The notes: generated by a model from the sequence alone, not told the origin. Shown: positions 17,149-25,700, numbered from the stretch's first letter. The stretch: DNA of 30,883 nucleotides from Burkholderiales bacterium UBA2647 (GCA_002359635.1 DENJ01000008.1:1-30883), one strand, 5' to 3'. A program made the numbers and translations.

Positions 17149-18042
17149 TCAGCTAGCCCCAGGGGCAAGCCTTGCCGTCCCATGGCTAAGAACAATCAAA
17201 TCACGTTCTAAAACCTTGGTTTGGAATGCAAGCGCTTGCGCGCCTTCGATATGCCAAATCGATGTTTCAAGGGTTTCCCCCGGGTAAACCGGCGAGGAGA
17301 ATCGCACACCGATCTCAAACAGACGCGCCGGATCACGATCAGCACAGCTTTCAATCAACGAACGCGCAGCAATACCAAAGCTTGCAAGACCATGCAAAAT
17401 CGGTTGCTTGAACCCTGCCGCGCTTGCTATCACCGGGTCCGCATGCAGCGGGTTGTAATCACCCATTAAGCGATAAAGCAGCGCCGATTCGGGCCGCGTC
17501 GGAAGTTGATGTTTGAGATCGGGTTCACGCGAGGGCACCGCTGGCCTTGAGGCGGGCGGCGGATCGCTTTGCTGACCAACCTGGCTAAAGCCACCGTCAC
17601 CGCGCATGAAACTGGTCTGCGTCATGGTCGCTATCAAGGCACCGCTTTGGGCATCGCAAACCTTGCGCTCACTGATCATCAAGGCACCTTTGTCAGCGCC
17701 CTTGTCGATCACATGCGTCACCCGGGTGTAGCCGATGACGTCACCGGCGACAGGCAAGGCCTGATGAAGGACAAGGTGCTGTTCGCCGTGAACAAGTTTT
17801 ACCCAGTTGATCCCGGTTGCCGGATCCTTGGCCCAAAAACCAGGATAGGCGAGAACCACTGCCATGGTCGGCAAGGCCTGCAGCTTTTCCTCATAGCACA
17901 GTCTTAAAGCCTCAGCATCACAGGGATCCATGCCTGCGCCAAGCGAAAGCGCATAAAGCATGGTGTCGCGTTCGCTGTAGCGATGACGAATCGGTTCGAA
18001 GACCCAATCTCTCAGACGTTGCGCGTCAAAACCCTGCTTCAT
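17149..18042 (-). CDS. MaoC-type (R)-specific enoyl-CoA hydratase (hydratase 2)
   Basis: A 297-residue double hot-dog protein. The C-terminal half carries the hydratase 2 signature GDYNPLHADPVIASAAGF with Asp195, Asn197 and His200 as likely catalytic residues, followed by PILHGLASFGIA; the N-terminal half is a degenerate hot-dog domain (YPGFWAKDPATGINW). Size and arrangement match eukaryotic hydratase 2 and its bacterial relatives, which hydrate trans-2-enoyl-CoA to (3R)-hydroxyacyl-CoA. Its ATG overlaps the stop of the SDR gene (ATGA, 18039-18042), so translation is probably coupled. The natural chain (fatty, branched or sterol side chain) cannot be read from the sequence. Confidence 0.92.
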   Translation of the reverse strand: MKQGFDAQRLRDWVFEPIRHRYSERDTMLYALSLGAGMDPCDAEALRLCYEEKLQALPTMAVVLAYPGFWAKDPATGINWVKLVHGEQHLVLHQALPVAGDVIGYTRVTHVIDKGADKGALMISERKVCDAQSGALIATMTQTSFMRGDGGFSQVGQQSDPPPASRPAVPSREPDLKHQLPTRPESALLYRLMGDYNPLHADPVIASAAGFKQPILHGLASFGIAARSLIESCADRDPARLFEIGVRFSSPVYPGETLETSIWHIEGAQALAFQTKVLERDLIVLSHGTARLAPGAS

Positions 18043-18950
18043 ACGGGATCCCAGGTAAAGACATCGCCGGAACGCTCCATACCGAGAAAGTCAGCTTGCA
18101 GCGCTGGCATGGCATGTTCAGCAACCGATTGTGGATTCCAACCTTCAGAACGATGTACCGATCGTATCGGTCGAGGTTGGCTCATCAAAAAGATCTCGTT
18201 ATTACGTACTGCAAAAACCTGAGCGTTGACCTTGCTTGCCGCATCGCTCGCCAGATAAACGGCGATCGGGGCAATTTTTTCGGGCGTCATTTGCTGAATT
18301 TTAGCAACCCGGGCCTGCTGCTCGGGCGTATCGGTCGGGATCGAGCCAATCATCCGGCTCCAGGCAAATGGCGCGATACAGTTTGACCGCACCTGATAGC
18401 GGGCCATATCAAGCGCGATCGATTTCGACAAAGCCACCAGGGCCAATTTCGCGGCAGCATAATTGGCCTGGCCAAGATTGCCGATCAGACCCGAGGTCGA
18501 GGTCATATGCACGAAGGCGCCCGATTGCTGCTCTTTGAACAGGTTGGCCGCGGCGCGACTCATGTAGTAGCTGCCATAAAGATGCACTTTGATCACGGCA
18601 TCGAAGTCATCGTTACTCATTTTAAAAAAGAAACGGTCGCGCAAAATCCCGGCGTTGTTGACCACCGCATCCAAACGGCCAAAACCTGCAATCGCAGCAT
18701 CAACGATGCGTTGCGCGCCGGCCGCATCGGCAACCGAATCGACATTGGCGAGCGCCTGGCCACCAAGTGCTGCGATCTCTGCAACGACCGCTTCTGCGGG
18801 GCCCTGATCATTGCCTTCACCGCTAACGCTCGCACCGATGTCGTTAACCACCACCCTGGCACCCTCGCCCGCCATTGCCAAGGCGATTGCCCTGCCGATG
18901 CCGCCACCGGCGCCCGTCACGATGACGACTTTGTCTTGCATCATGCCCAC
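18039..18950 (-). CDS. SDR-family (3R)-hydroxyacyl-CoA dehydrogenase-like oxidoreductase
   Basis: A 303-residue short-chain dehydrogenase: TGAGGGIG nucleotide-binding motif (12-19), NNAG (98-101), catalytic Ser151, Tyr164 and Lys168 in NYAAAKLAL. It is about 50 residues longer than a minimal SDR; the tail (NNEIFLMSQPRPIRSVHRSE ... FTWDPV) resembles the linker after the dehydrogenase domain of multifunctional enzyme 2. The start is a GTG at 18950 preceded by GGGGGG at good spacing; the ATG at 18944 is less well placed. The MaoC gene overlaps its stop. Family members oxidise (3R)-hydroxyacyl-CoA or steroid hydroxyls; the substrate here is inferred from the neighbour. Confidence 0.9.
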   Translation of the reverse strand: MGMMQDKVVIVTGAGGGIGRAIALAMAGEGARVVVNDIGASVSGEGNDQGPAEAVVAEIAALGGQALANVDSVADAAGAQRIVDAAIAGFGRLDAVVNNAGILRDRFFFKMSNDDFDAVIKVHLYGSYYMSRAAANLFKEQQSGAFVHMTSTSGLIGNLGQANYAAAKLALVALSKSIALDMARYQVRSNCIAPFAWSRMIGSIPTDTPEQQARVAKIQQMTPEKIAPIAVYLASDAASKVNAQVFAVRNNEIFLMSQPRPIRSVHRSEGWNPQSVAEHAMPALQADFLGMERSGDVFTWDPV

Positions 18951-19006
18951 TTCGATTCCCCCCTGTAAGTGCTATACCCGATCTTGCTGCATTCTGGGGC
19001 AGGAAT

Positions 19007-19040
19007 TGAAAAACAAGGGTGCTCGGCGTTTCAAGGCACC
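19007..19040 (-). terminator. Candidate rho-independent terminator after mtgA
   Basis: Read on the minus strand, GGTGC (19040-19036) pairs with GCACC (19022-19018) across a 13-base loop and is followed by CTTGTTTTTC. The stem overlaps the mtgA stop codon. The stem is short, so this is a moderate call; it would separate mtgA from the SDR operon downstream. Confidence 0.42.
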
Positions 19041-19723
19041 TGCATTTGTCCCATCCAACGCAGCACAAATTCGGTCCTGGAGGCGAGAAAGCTTGAGTCG
19101 CGATGCTTGTCGTAGTGCCGTGGACGGGGCAACATGGCCGCCAAGCGCGCCGACTGGTAGGCGCTTAGCTGGGAGGCCGAAATGCCAAAGTAGTGCTGGG
19201 CTGCTGCCTGAGCGCCAAAAACACCCACCCCCCATTCGGCGTAATTCAAATACAAATGCAAGATGCGCTGTTTATCCATGACGGCTTCAATCATCAGCGT
19301 GATCAGAGCCTCCTGGGCTTTGCGCCAGTAGCTTCGCTCGCCGGACAAAAAGAGATTTTTTGCAAGTTGTTGCGTGATGGTTGAACCACCGCGGACCACC
19401 CGGCCTTTATCGCGATTCTGCATCCAGGCCTTTTCAATAGCGTCCCAGTCAATCCCGTCATGCTTGTCAAAGCGCTGATCTTCAGCTGCAATCACCGCCC
19501 GTTTTAAGTGAACAGCAATTTTTTGATAAGTAACCGGCTGATGTTTGATTTGCTTGACCTGTTTTGCCTGTTCAGCCATGAAGGCAGTCTGCGCAGGATC
19601 AGCCACACGAAACCATAAAACCTGCACAAAATAGAACAATTGCAATAATACGAACGCGCCGATCAGCAGCAAGCCAAAGTAAATGAATAGCGATGAGATC
19701 GAAAAAGATTGCTTAGCTCGCAT
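19031..19723 (-). CDS. mtgA: Monofunctional peptidoglycan glycosyltransferase
   Basis: A GT51 protein of about 230 residues with one N-terminal membrane helix (ISSLFIYFGLLLIGAFVLLQ) and the family motifs in order: AVIAAEDQRFDKHDG, GGSTITQQLAKNLF, RKAQEALITLMIE and ILHLYLNYAEWG. It polymerises lipid II into glycan strands at the inner membrane and lacks a transpeptidase domain. The ATG at 19723 overlaps the aroE end by 11 bp; a GTG at 19735 is an in-frame alternative. aroE-mtgA adjacency is common in betaproteobacteria. Confidence 0.96.
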   Translation of the reverse strand: MRAKQSFSISSLFIYFGLLLIGAFVLLQLFYFVQVLWFRVADPAQTAFMAEQAKQVKQIKHQPVTYQKIAVHLKRAVIAAEDQRFDKHDGIDWDAIEKAWMQNRDKGRVVRGGSTITQQLAKNLFLSGERSYWRKAQEALITLMIEAVMDKQRILHLYLNYAEWGVGVFGAQAAAQHYFGISASQLSAYQSARLAAMLPRPRHYDKHRDSSFLASRTEFVLRWMGQMQVP

Positions 19724-20558
19724 CGATCTCAGCACGCAAATCCTGATAAAGCTGTGCTGTCTCTGGCATTAAGCCATGCCACCGCGCATAGGCGTGGGCT
19801 GCCTGTGAAACCAGCATGCCAAGTCCGTCGCTTTGCTGTTGGCAGCCCGCCGCATAGGCCTGCTGCATGAACGCGGTTGGCGCCGCAGCGTAGAACATGT
19901 CATAGGCAAGCCTGCTCGATGCGAAAAGCTCATCGGGTATCGGGAGCTTTTCTTTGCTCAGGCCGGTAGCGGTCGCGTTGATCAACACATCAAAATTTTG
20001 CGTTTGAGCACGCGCGCTCAAGTCCGAGTAAGCGCAATAGGCAAGCTGATGGCTGCCATGATGCTTATGAAACGCGCTACAAAGCTGCCTCGCCTTTTCA
20101 ACATCACGGTTCACCAAGGTAATGTGAGCGCAGCCCGCCTGAAACATCGGCGCGAGAACGCCTTGTGTGGCACCACCAGCCCCGAAAATCATGAGCGATG
20201 AACCTTGGAGCAGGAAACCGAGACGCTTAGTCAAATCATCAACCAAACCTACGCCGTCGGTATTGTCGCCGTAGATCGTGCCTTCGCTGAAATCGATGGT
20301 GTTAACCGCGGCAGCTGCCTGGGCCCTTGGACTCAGCTGCGAACAAATGGCATAGGCTTCGCGTTTAAAGGGCAAGGTCACGTTAACCCCATCACCGCCT
20401 CCTGCGCGAAAGGCCTCAAGAACATCAGCAAAGCAATCGGGTGCAGCATGCAGCCGTGAATACCGGATCGCATGCCCAAACTGCCTTGCAAAGGCCTGAT
20501 GAATAGCCGGTGATCGACTATGCGCAACCGGATGACCGATGACCGCAAAATGCTTCAT
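19713..20558 (-). CDS. aroE: Shikimate dehydrogenase
   Basis: A 281-residue AroE starting MKHFAVIGHPVAHSRSPAIH. The SRSPAIH shikimate site, the catalytic Lys in NVTLPFKREA, the Asp in NTDGVGLVDDL and the NADP loop GAGGATQGVL are all present. It reduces 3-dehydroshikimate to shikimate in aromatic amino-acid synthesis. The open frame reaches 20720, but only sequence from the ATG at 20558 fits the family. AroQ, two steps earlier on the pathway's central branch, lies at 26265. Confidence 0.96.
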   Translation of the reverse strand: MKHFAVIGHPVAHSRSPAIHQAFARQFGHAIRYSRLHAAPDCFADVLEAFRAGGGDGVNVTLPFKREAYAICSQLSPRAQAAAAVNTIDFSEGTIYGDNTDGVGLVDDLTKRLGFLLQGSSLMIFGAGGATQGVLAPMFQAGCAHITLVNRDVEKARQLCSAFHKHHGSHQLAYCAYSDLSARAQTQNFDVLINATATGLSKEKLPIPDELFASSRLAYDMFYAAAPTAFMQQAYAAGCQQQSDGLGMLVSQAAHAYARWHGLMPETAQLYQDLRAEIDAS

Positions 20559-20694
20559 AGCGCTGGCAGGCGACTGATGGTTTAAAAACAAATATCGAAA
20601 CGAAATAACGAAGGGTTTATTGGTGCCCGCGGGCCAAACCTGGCACCGTGTTGTCGATAGCCTCTGCTTACACGTTGCCCTGCCCGGGCCGGAC

Positions 20695-21546
20695 TTAAGC
20701 GTCGGTACGAAGGCCCTCACGCGTAAAGTGCCACCACCTTACCATGCTGATGACATCCCCCTCAGCACGCATGGCCGCGTCAAAGGCGGCAAAAGGCGAG
20801 GCGGCACGCACGATGTCGTGTACGGCCTGATTCAACGCCGGGTACCGTGAGGGCTGGTGGATTTCAAGCTTGATCACCCGTCCGCTCCGATCGACGTCAA
20901 CCCGAACCAGGACGCGATCAAAAAGCGATTGCTTTGCCAGGGACGCAAAACGTCTGGTTCCGACGGCTTCGATCTTGGCAACCCATCGGTCTGCCCAGTC
21001 TGCCCAAGATACCGCCTTGGCGTTGACCCCGTAAACCAGTCGACGCGGCATATGGGACAAGTGCGCCATACGTTGGTCAATTTGCGCTTGAATCCTCGCA
21101 AGGGCGCGGGCCTGCTCCGCATCAAGTCCCGGCTTGTCGATGGTTTGTGGCTGCCTTGCAAGCACCGCAGCCTGTTGCTCAAGCGCTTCGGCTTTAAGGG
21201 CTTCATCCATGAAGGCTTGATGCTTTGTTGATGCCTTCTCGAGTTGGTTTGCCAGAAGCGGCGAGCGATACCTCCCGGTCAGTGCCTCATCGCCGCCACC
21301 CGCCATCGGCGCCTGGGCGAGGACGTCGGGCTTTGTGAGCGGTAGATCGTTTTGTGCATTGACAAATACCAGCTCCATGCTGACGGGCAGCTTGGGCTTT
21401 AAGCCTTGAAACATTCCGCCCCAGGGTGTCAGCAAGAGCGCAAGGTGCAACAATGCCGATACGCCGATAGCCACCCAGATCACATGGGCAGTGCTTGACC
21501 GATGATCAAGCGGGCGGTGTTGCATGGTCTGAACCCAGGTTTGCAT
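20695..21546 (-). CDS. TonB-like protein (energy transducer TonB family C-terminal domain)
   Basis: A protein of about 283 residues: cytoplasmic N-terminus, one membrane helix (HVIWVAIGVSALLHLALLLT), a charged Ala/Gln-rich middle, and a C-terminal segment (DRVLVRVDVDRSGRVIKLEI, then YPALNQAVHDIVRAASPFAAF) that matches the TonB C-terminal fold. ExbB/ExbD genes are not nearby, and the middle is not Pro-rich as in classical TonB, so a structural or assembly role is as likely as siderophore uptake. The ATG at 21546 follows TGAGG by six bases; ATGs at 21558 and 21525 are alternatives. It overlaps the RNase gene end. Confidence 0.8.
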   Translation of the reverse strand: MQTWVQTMQHRPLDHRSSTAHVIWVAIGVSALLHLALLLTPWGGMFQGLKPKLPVSMELVFVNAQNDLPLTKPDVLAQAPMAGGGDEALTGRYRSPLLANQLEKASTKHQAFMDEALKAEALEQQAAVLARQPQTIDKPGLDAEQARALARIQAQIDQRMAHLSHMPRRLVYGVNAKAVSWADWADRWVAKIEAVGTRRFASLAKQSLFDRVLVRVDVDRSGRVIKLEIHQPSRYPALNQAVHDIVRAASPFAAFDAAMRAEGDVISMVRWWHFTREGLRTDA

Positions 21547-23566
21547 CGATGGCCTCATCGTCCCAAGCCAGCATGCGCGCCTCCAGCGTCAAGTCAATCA
21601 GGTCCATCTTGACAATTGCCACCATCAGACCGCGCCCTGCATGGCCATCAGGCATATCCGGAAGCGCAAAGACCAAGGGCGCATCGCGGAGGCGGGCGCG
21701 CTGCTCACGCAGTGCAACAGCTCGAAAGCGACCACCCTGCCCGCTTGCTTCGTTTTGAAGCTGTTGCAACCAGCGCATTGACCAGTAGCGCTCCATCCTC
21801 GACTGATAATCGCTATAAGCATCGTAACGCGCATCAAAACCTGCGATCACCTGGTGCAAATCGGCGCTCTCTTGAAGAAACGGTGGCCGTTGGCGTGTTG
21901 CAAGCGCGAGCAGTTGGCGTTGGTTGACCAGGTCGGCGTAACGACGCAGCGGCGAGGTGGCCCAAACATACTGACCGACACCGAGTCCTTGATGGGCAAT
22001 GGGATGGGTGGTCATACGGGCCCGACCCATCGATTGGGATCGAAAAATACCCGGCAATCGGTTGAGCGCCAACCACCGCCCCCATCGTGAATTTGCCAGG
22101 ATCATCATCTCAGCAACAATCCGGTCCAAGGGTGCGTCGCGTCGGCGTTGCTCGATCTCCACGCGATCAGCTTCGATTCGAAAGTGAAAATCGCTTCGGA
22201 ATCGCGGCTCGGGGCGCCCGCGCACGATCTCGCGTTCGGCCTGCAACTGTTTGGCGAGCCGCCAAAGCTGTCCAAGCACCTGCATCACGGGCTCAGCAAG
22301 CACAGGCTGCGGCCATTCACCGCGCTCCCAGGCCTCGATGACTTCCTCATCAATGCTGCTTTCAAGCTGATCATGGCGCAAATTTGCCACCACCTTCACC
22401 TTTTCAAGCCGGGTTTCTTCGCCGATCACTTCGCATTGCGCATTGAATCGGACATAAAGCGAAAGCGCCGGGCAAAGCCTGCCCTCGTCAAGCGAAAAGC
22501 AGCGCACGATGGCCTCGGGCAGCATTTGAATTTTCTGCCCGGGCGCGTAGACGGTTGACATACGCTCCTTGGCGATTGCATCCCAGCGGCTTTCTGGTGT
22601 TAGCAGCATCGCTGGTGCAGCAATATGGACGCCAAGGCAGAGCTCGCTCATCGTCTGCCCGTCATTGGCATAGCTGATGCTCAAAGACAAGGCGTCGTCG
22701 ATCTCGGTCGTGCTCGAATCATCAATTGAAAAGGCCTCCACCGCGGCTTGATCAAGGGCATCGATTGGCAGCTTGAGCGCAGCAATAGCGCGATCGAGTT
22801 CAATCGGCGGCGGGTTAGTTTCAAGCCCTTTTGGAAACTGCTCGCGCGCAAAAAGCTCCTGATGCAATTGCAAAGGCGAGGCAAATTGCCCGCAAGACAA
22901 AAGCAGCCTGGCTGCTGAAAGCTGACGCGTTTGACAGGCCAACTCGAGCGCCCGGTAGGCAAGGGATTGTTTATCGGGCTTGAGCAACAGCGAGATCGGG
23001 CGCACCAGGCCCGCAAGACCCTGCGGGTCAAGCCAGTCTTGAGGCCATTGATTCTCGGCCAATTGCTTGGCCCATGCCTGAACCATGTCATCTTGCCTGC
23101 GCCTTCGCTCAAGCGCTTGCAGGGCACGGTCGATATGCTCGCGGGATTGGGGTCGGAAAAGCCCACGACCGCGACGCAAAAACCAGATCGGCGAATCCTG
23201 AAGGCACATCAGCATGGCACAAGCCTGCACAGCATTTGGACCACGGCCAAAGTACTCGCTGGCAAGCGCTACAAAATCGAGATCAACATCAGCCGCCGGC
23301 GAACAGACTTCCCAAATAAAAGCAACATCGAGTTCGGCGGCCAAGGACTTTGCCTCACCGAGCAGGTCTTGAGGTGCGGGCGGCGAAAAACGCAACAAAA
23401 GCTGATTGTGCTTGACTTTGCTGCGGCGCCCGCTCGCCTGCTCGACTTGCAGACTCGCTTGTGCTTCGGCAATCACCTTGCCACATCGTAAATGGCCCTC
23501 CTCCTCAAAGAGGGCAAAAGGGCCGCTGCCCCGCGCATGTTCAGCCAAGGTTTTTTCTTTGCTCAA
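21506..23566 (-). CDS. RNB-domain exoribonuclease (RNase II family)
   Basis: A 686-residue RNB protein. The catalytic loop is IDDSSTTEIDDAL (residues 281-293), with Asp282, Asp290 and Asp291 aligned to three of the four acidic residues of E. coli RNase II and Glu288 in the place of the fourth. SPLRRYADLVNQRQLLAL is the conserved RNB C-terminal motif, and an S1-like tail follows. These enzymes degrade single-stranded RNA from the 3' end. The start is a TTG at 23566 overlapping the mpl stop (TTGA); no ATG lies near the expected N-terminus, and a second TTG at 23548 is possible. The neighbours suggest an mpl-rnb-tonB-aroE-mtgA unit. Confidence 0.92.
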   Translation of the reverse strand: MSKEKTLAEHARGSGPFALFEEEGHLRCGKVIAEAQASLQVEQASGRRSKVKHNQLLLRFSPPAPQDLLGEAKSLAAELDVAFIWEVCSPAADVDLDFVALASEYFGRGPNAVQACAMLMCLQDSPIWFLRRGRGLFRPQSREHIDRALQALERRRRQDDMVQAWAKQLAENQWPQDWLDPQGLAGLVRPISLLLKPDKQSLAYRALELACQTRQLSAARLLLSCGQFASPLQLHQELFAREQFPKGLETNPPPIELDRAIAALKLPIDALDQAAVEAFSIDDSSTTEIDDALSLSISYANDGQTMSELCLGVHIAAPAMLLTPESRWDAIAKERMSTVYAPGQKIQMLPEAIVRCFSLDEGRLCPALSLYVRFNAQCEVIGEETRLEKVKVVANLRHDQLESSIDEEVIEAWERGEWPQPVLAEPVMQVLGQLWRLAKQLQAEREIVRGRPEPRFRSDFHFRIEADRVEIEQRRRDAPLDRIVAEMMILANSRWGRWLALNRLPGIFRSQSMGRARMTTHPIAHQGLGVGQYVWATSPLRRYADLVNQRQLLALATRQRPPFLQESADLHQVIAGFDARYDAYSDYQSRMERYWSMRWLQQLQNEASGQGGRFRAVALREQRARLRDAPLVFALPDMPDGHAGRGLMVAIVKMDLIDLTLEARMLAWDDEAIDANLGSDHATPPA

Positions 23567-24936
23567 GCTGCTGCAAGCGCATCAAGCAAGCGCTGATGGA
23601 TGCCGCCAAAACCGCCATTACTCATCACCACGATCCTGTCTTGCGGCTTGGCGATCAGCACCATGGCATTCACAAGCGCATCCATCGTGTGATGAACCTG
23701 AGCGCGTTGGCCCAACGGTGCGAGCGCTGCGCCAACGTCCCATGACAAGCCGCCCGCATAACAAAAAACCAGATCAGCAGCCTCTAGGCTTGCTGCCAGC
23801 CTTGCCGACATGGCGCCCAGTTTCATGGTGTTTGTTCTTGGCTCGACAACGGCGATCACCCGCCCCTCACCAAATTCGCGCGCAGCCCCCAGACTCGCTT
23901 CGATGGCCGTCGGATGATGCGCAAAATCATCATAGACCGTAATCCCGCGCACGCTGCCACGCCATTCCATGCGCCGTCGCACACCCCCGAATCCGGCGAG
24001 ATGTTCGATTGCCTGCTCGGGTGCGAGACCAAGACATCGAGCTGCCGTCAGTGCAGCCAGACAGTTGCTGCGGTTGTAGGCTCCCGACAGGGCAAGCGTG
24101 ACCTCACCAAGCCTTTGATCGGCACAGTGAAGTTGCATGATCTGGCCTCCTTCAAACGCTTTAGATTCGGACACCCAAAGCCCCTGTTGAGGCGCCCCAA
24201 ACCGCTCAATGCGCGACCAACAACCACGGGCAAGCACGCGCTCAAGCGCATCACCTGCAAGGCCTTGAGCCGGTAACACGATAAAGGCCTGGCCTGCCAT
24301 CATTCGGACCAGGTGATGAAATTGGGTTTCGATTGCTGCAAGGTCGGGGAAGATATCGGCGTGGTCGTATTCCAAATTATTGAACACCGCCACATGCGGT
24401 CGATAGTGCACAAACTTTGACCGTTTATCAAAAAAAGCAGTGTCGTATTCATCTGCCTCGATCACGAAAGGCGCCCCGGGCGCACCCAAACGTCCGCTTG
24501 ATGCAAAGTTATGCGCCACGCCGCCGATCAAATAACCAATGTCCTGTTGCAAACCTTCGCGCAGCAGGTATGCACTAAGCGCTGTGGTTGTGGTCTTGCC
24601 ATGGGTGCCGGCAATCGCAAGCACTGGCCTTGAGCCGAGCACGGTTTCGCCAAGCCACTGCGGTCCTGAACGGTAGGGCAACCGCGCATCCAAAATCGCT
24701 TCCATCAAGGGATTACCGCGGGAAACCACATTGCCGATCACGAATAAATCCGGCTTGAAGCCGATTTGATCGGCAGAAAAACCTTCAACGAAATCGATAT
24801 CGAGTGCGCGCAACTGATCGCTCATCGGCGGATAGACGTTGGCATCACAACCTGTTACCCGATGCCCGGCCTCACGGGCAATCGCTGCGAGCCCGCCCAT
24901 GAAAGTGCCCGCGATACCTAATATGTGAATATGCAC
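23563..24936 (-). CDS. mpl: UDP-N-acetylmuramate:L-alanyl-gamma-D-glutamyl-meso-diaminopimelate ligase
   Basis: A 457-residue Mur ligase starting MHIHILGIAGTFMGG, typical of Mpl rather than MurC. The ATP loop AGTHGKTTTT places Lys114, DANVYPPMS follows the first Rossmann strand, and YDDFAHHPTAI is the C-terminal-domain motif. Mpl reattaches the recycled murein tripeptide to UDP-MurNAc. The start codon is GTG, with no clear Shine-Dalgarno. Its stop overlaps the RNase start. It diverges from the gene at 25017 across 80 bp. Confidence 0.96.
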   Translation of the reverse strand: MHIHILGIAGTFMGGLAAIAREAGHRVTGCDANVYPPMSDQLRALDIDFVEGFSADQIGFKPDLFVIGNVVSRGNPLMEAILDARLPYRSGPQWLGETVLGSRPVLAIAGTHGKTTTTALSAYLLREGLQQDIGYLIGGVAHNFASSGRLGAPGAPFVIEADEYDTAFFDKRSKFVHYRPHVAVFNNLEYDHADIFPDLAAIETQFHHLVRMMAGQAFIVLPAQGLAGDALERVLARGCWSRIERFGAPQQGLWVSESKAFEGGQIMQLHCADQRLGEVTLALSGAYNRSNCLAALTAARCLGLAPEQAIEHLAGFGGVRRRMEWRGSVRGITVYDDFAHHPTAIEASLGAAREFGEGRVIAVVEPRTNTMKLGAMSARLAASLEAADLVFCYAGGLSWDVGAALAPLGQRAQVHHTMDALVNAMVLIAKPQDRIVVMSNGGFGGIHQRLLDALAAA

Positions 24937-25016
24937 GATGTGAGCATTTTATCGTGGCGCCTGATCATGGTGGATGCTTAGACCCAGCGCCGGTTTAGAA
25001 GGCAGGACAAGGCAGC

Positions 25017-25619
25017 ATGACTTTCAGCACAAAAGACCCGTTTCGCCAGCAACTGGCTCGGCATATCGCCCTGCTGATCGCAGATCATGGACTCGAACCG
25101 GGTCAGGCGCGCAAGCGTGCCCTTGAGGCAGTCAGTGGCGGACAACGGCTGCCCCAGAGCGCACTGCCCGATTCGCTTGACATCGATCACGCCCTTTTGG
25201 AACACCTCGAATGCTTCGACCCCCAGCATGGCCAAAGGGTGAGGCGCATGCGTGAAGTGGCTGTTGCGATGATGCGCCAGATTGCGCCAACACCGGTGCT
25301 CGCCACCGGCGCTGTCTGGAAAGGCATCGCTAGTCAGGATGCGCCGATTCATTTGCAAGCTTTCCCCGATGATGAAAAACAATTGCACTTCCAATTGCTC
25401 GACCTTGGGCTTGATCCCGAGCCCCTTGAGTTGCGGCATTTCCGTACCGGCAGGACCGTCGAAGCGCTTGGTGTGCACTGGCGGCAGGAGGCCATCATGA
25501 TCGCCATGTACAGTCCTGTCGATTTCAGAGGCGCTCTGCAGCCAAGCCAAATCAGTGGCCAGACTGTCATCGAGCGCGGCGATCTGCGGGCACTTGAGGC
25601 AAAGCTCGCCTTCGGTTGA
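25017..25619 (+). CDS. Conserved protein of unknown function divergent from mpl
   Basis: A 200-residue soluble protein with two recognisable stretches: an N-terminal helical part with QARKRALEAV, and a middle with TGAVWKGIASQDAPIHLQAF followed by DDEKQLHFQLLDLGLD, ending in ERGDLRALEAKL. Relatives of this kind sit next to mpl in other Burkholderiales and are sometimes misnamed UDP-N-acetylmuramate-alanine ligase. The GAVWKG...IHLQAF pattern faintly recalls a nucleotidyltransferase core, but catalytic acids are not clear, so no function is claimed. An AAGG-containing ribosome site precedes the ATG. A 218-codon open frame on the other strand covers the whole gene and is judged a shadow. Confidence 0.8.
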   Translation: MTFSTKDPFRQQLARHIALLIADHGLEPGQARKRALEAVSGGQRLPQSALPDSLDIDHALLEHLECFDPQHGQRVRRMREVAVAMMRQIAPTPVLATGAVWKGIASQDAPIHLQAFPDDEKQLHFQLLDLGLDPEPLELRHFRTGRTVEALGVHWRQEAIMIAMYSPVDFRGALQPSQISGQTVIERGDLRALEAKLAFG

Positions 25620-25684
25620 GCCTTCCTTGGCCAAGGCAAAAGCCGTTGCGCCATCAAGCCTTACTGACGAGGGCTAACCTTTCG

Positions 25685-25690
25685 TATAAG
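25685..25690 (+). promoter_or_regulatory. Candidate -10 element of the tlpA-like gene
   Basis: TATAAG matches the sigma70 -10 hexamer at five of six bases and would start transcription near 25697, four bases before the ATG. The upstream match for -35 (CTGACG at 25664) has a short 15-bp spacer, so the call is tentative. Confidence 0.3.
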
Positions 25691-25700
25691 ATCGACGACC

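Noticed and set aside
20622..20647. GGTGCC/GGCACC inverted repeat between the TonB-like gene and aroE as a terminator
   Set aside because: On the minus strand it is followed by AATAAA rather than a T-run, and the loop is long.
20559..20720. 54-codon extension of aroE to 20720
   Set aside because: AroE proteins begin at MKHFAVIGHP; the upstream residues have no family match and cross an intergenic region.
24939..24951. TAAAAT upstream of mpl as a leaderless promoter
   Set aside because: The hexamer is good, but there is no -35 or extended -10 and the start codon is GTG, which is poorly used on leaderless messages; too weak to claim.
24978..25634. 218-codon minus-strand open frame covering the gene at 25017
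   Set aside because: Its translation has no recognisable family, while the plus-strand product resembles a conserved protein; it is the usual mirror of a GC-rich coding frame.
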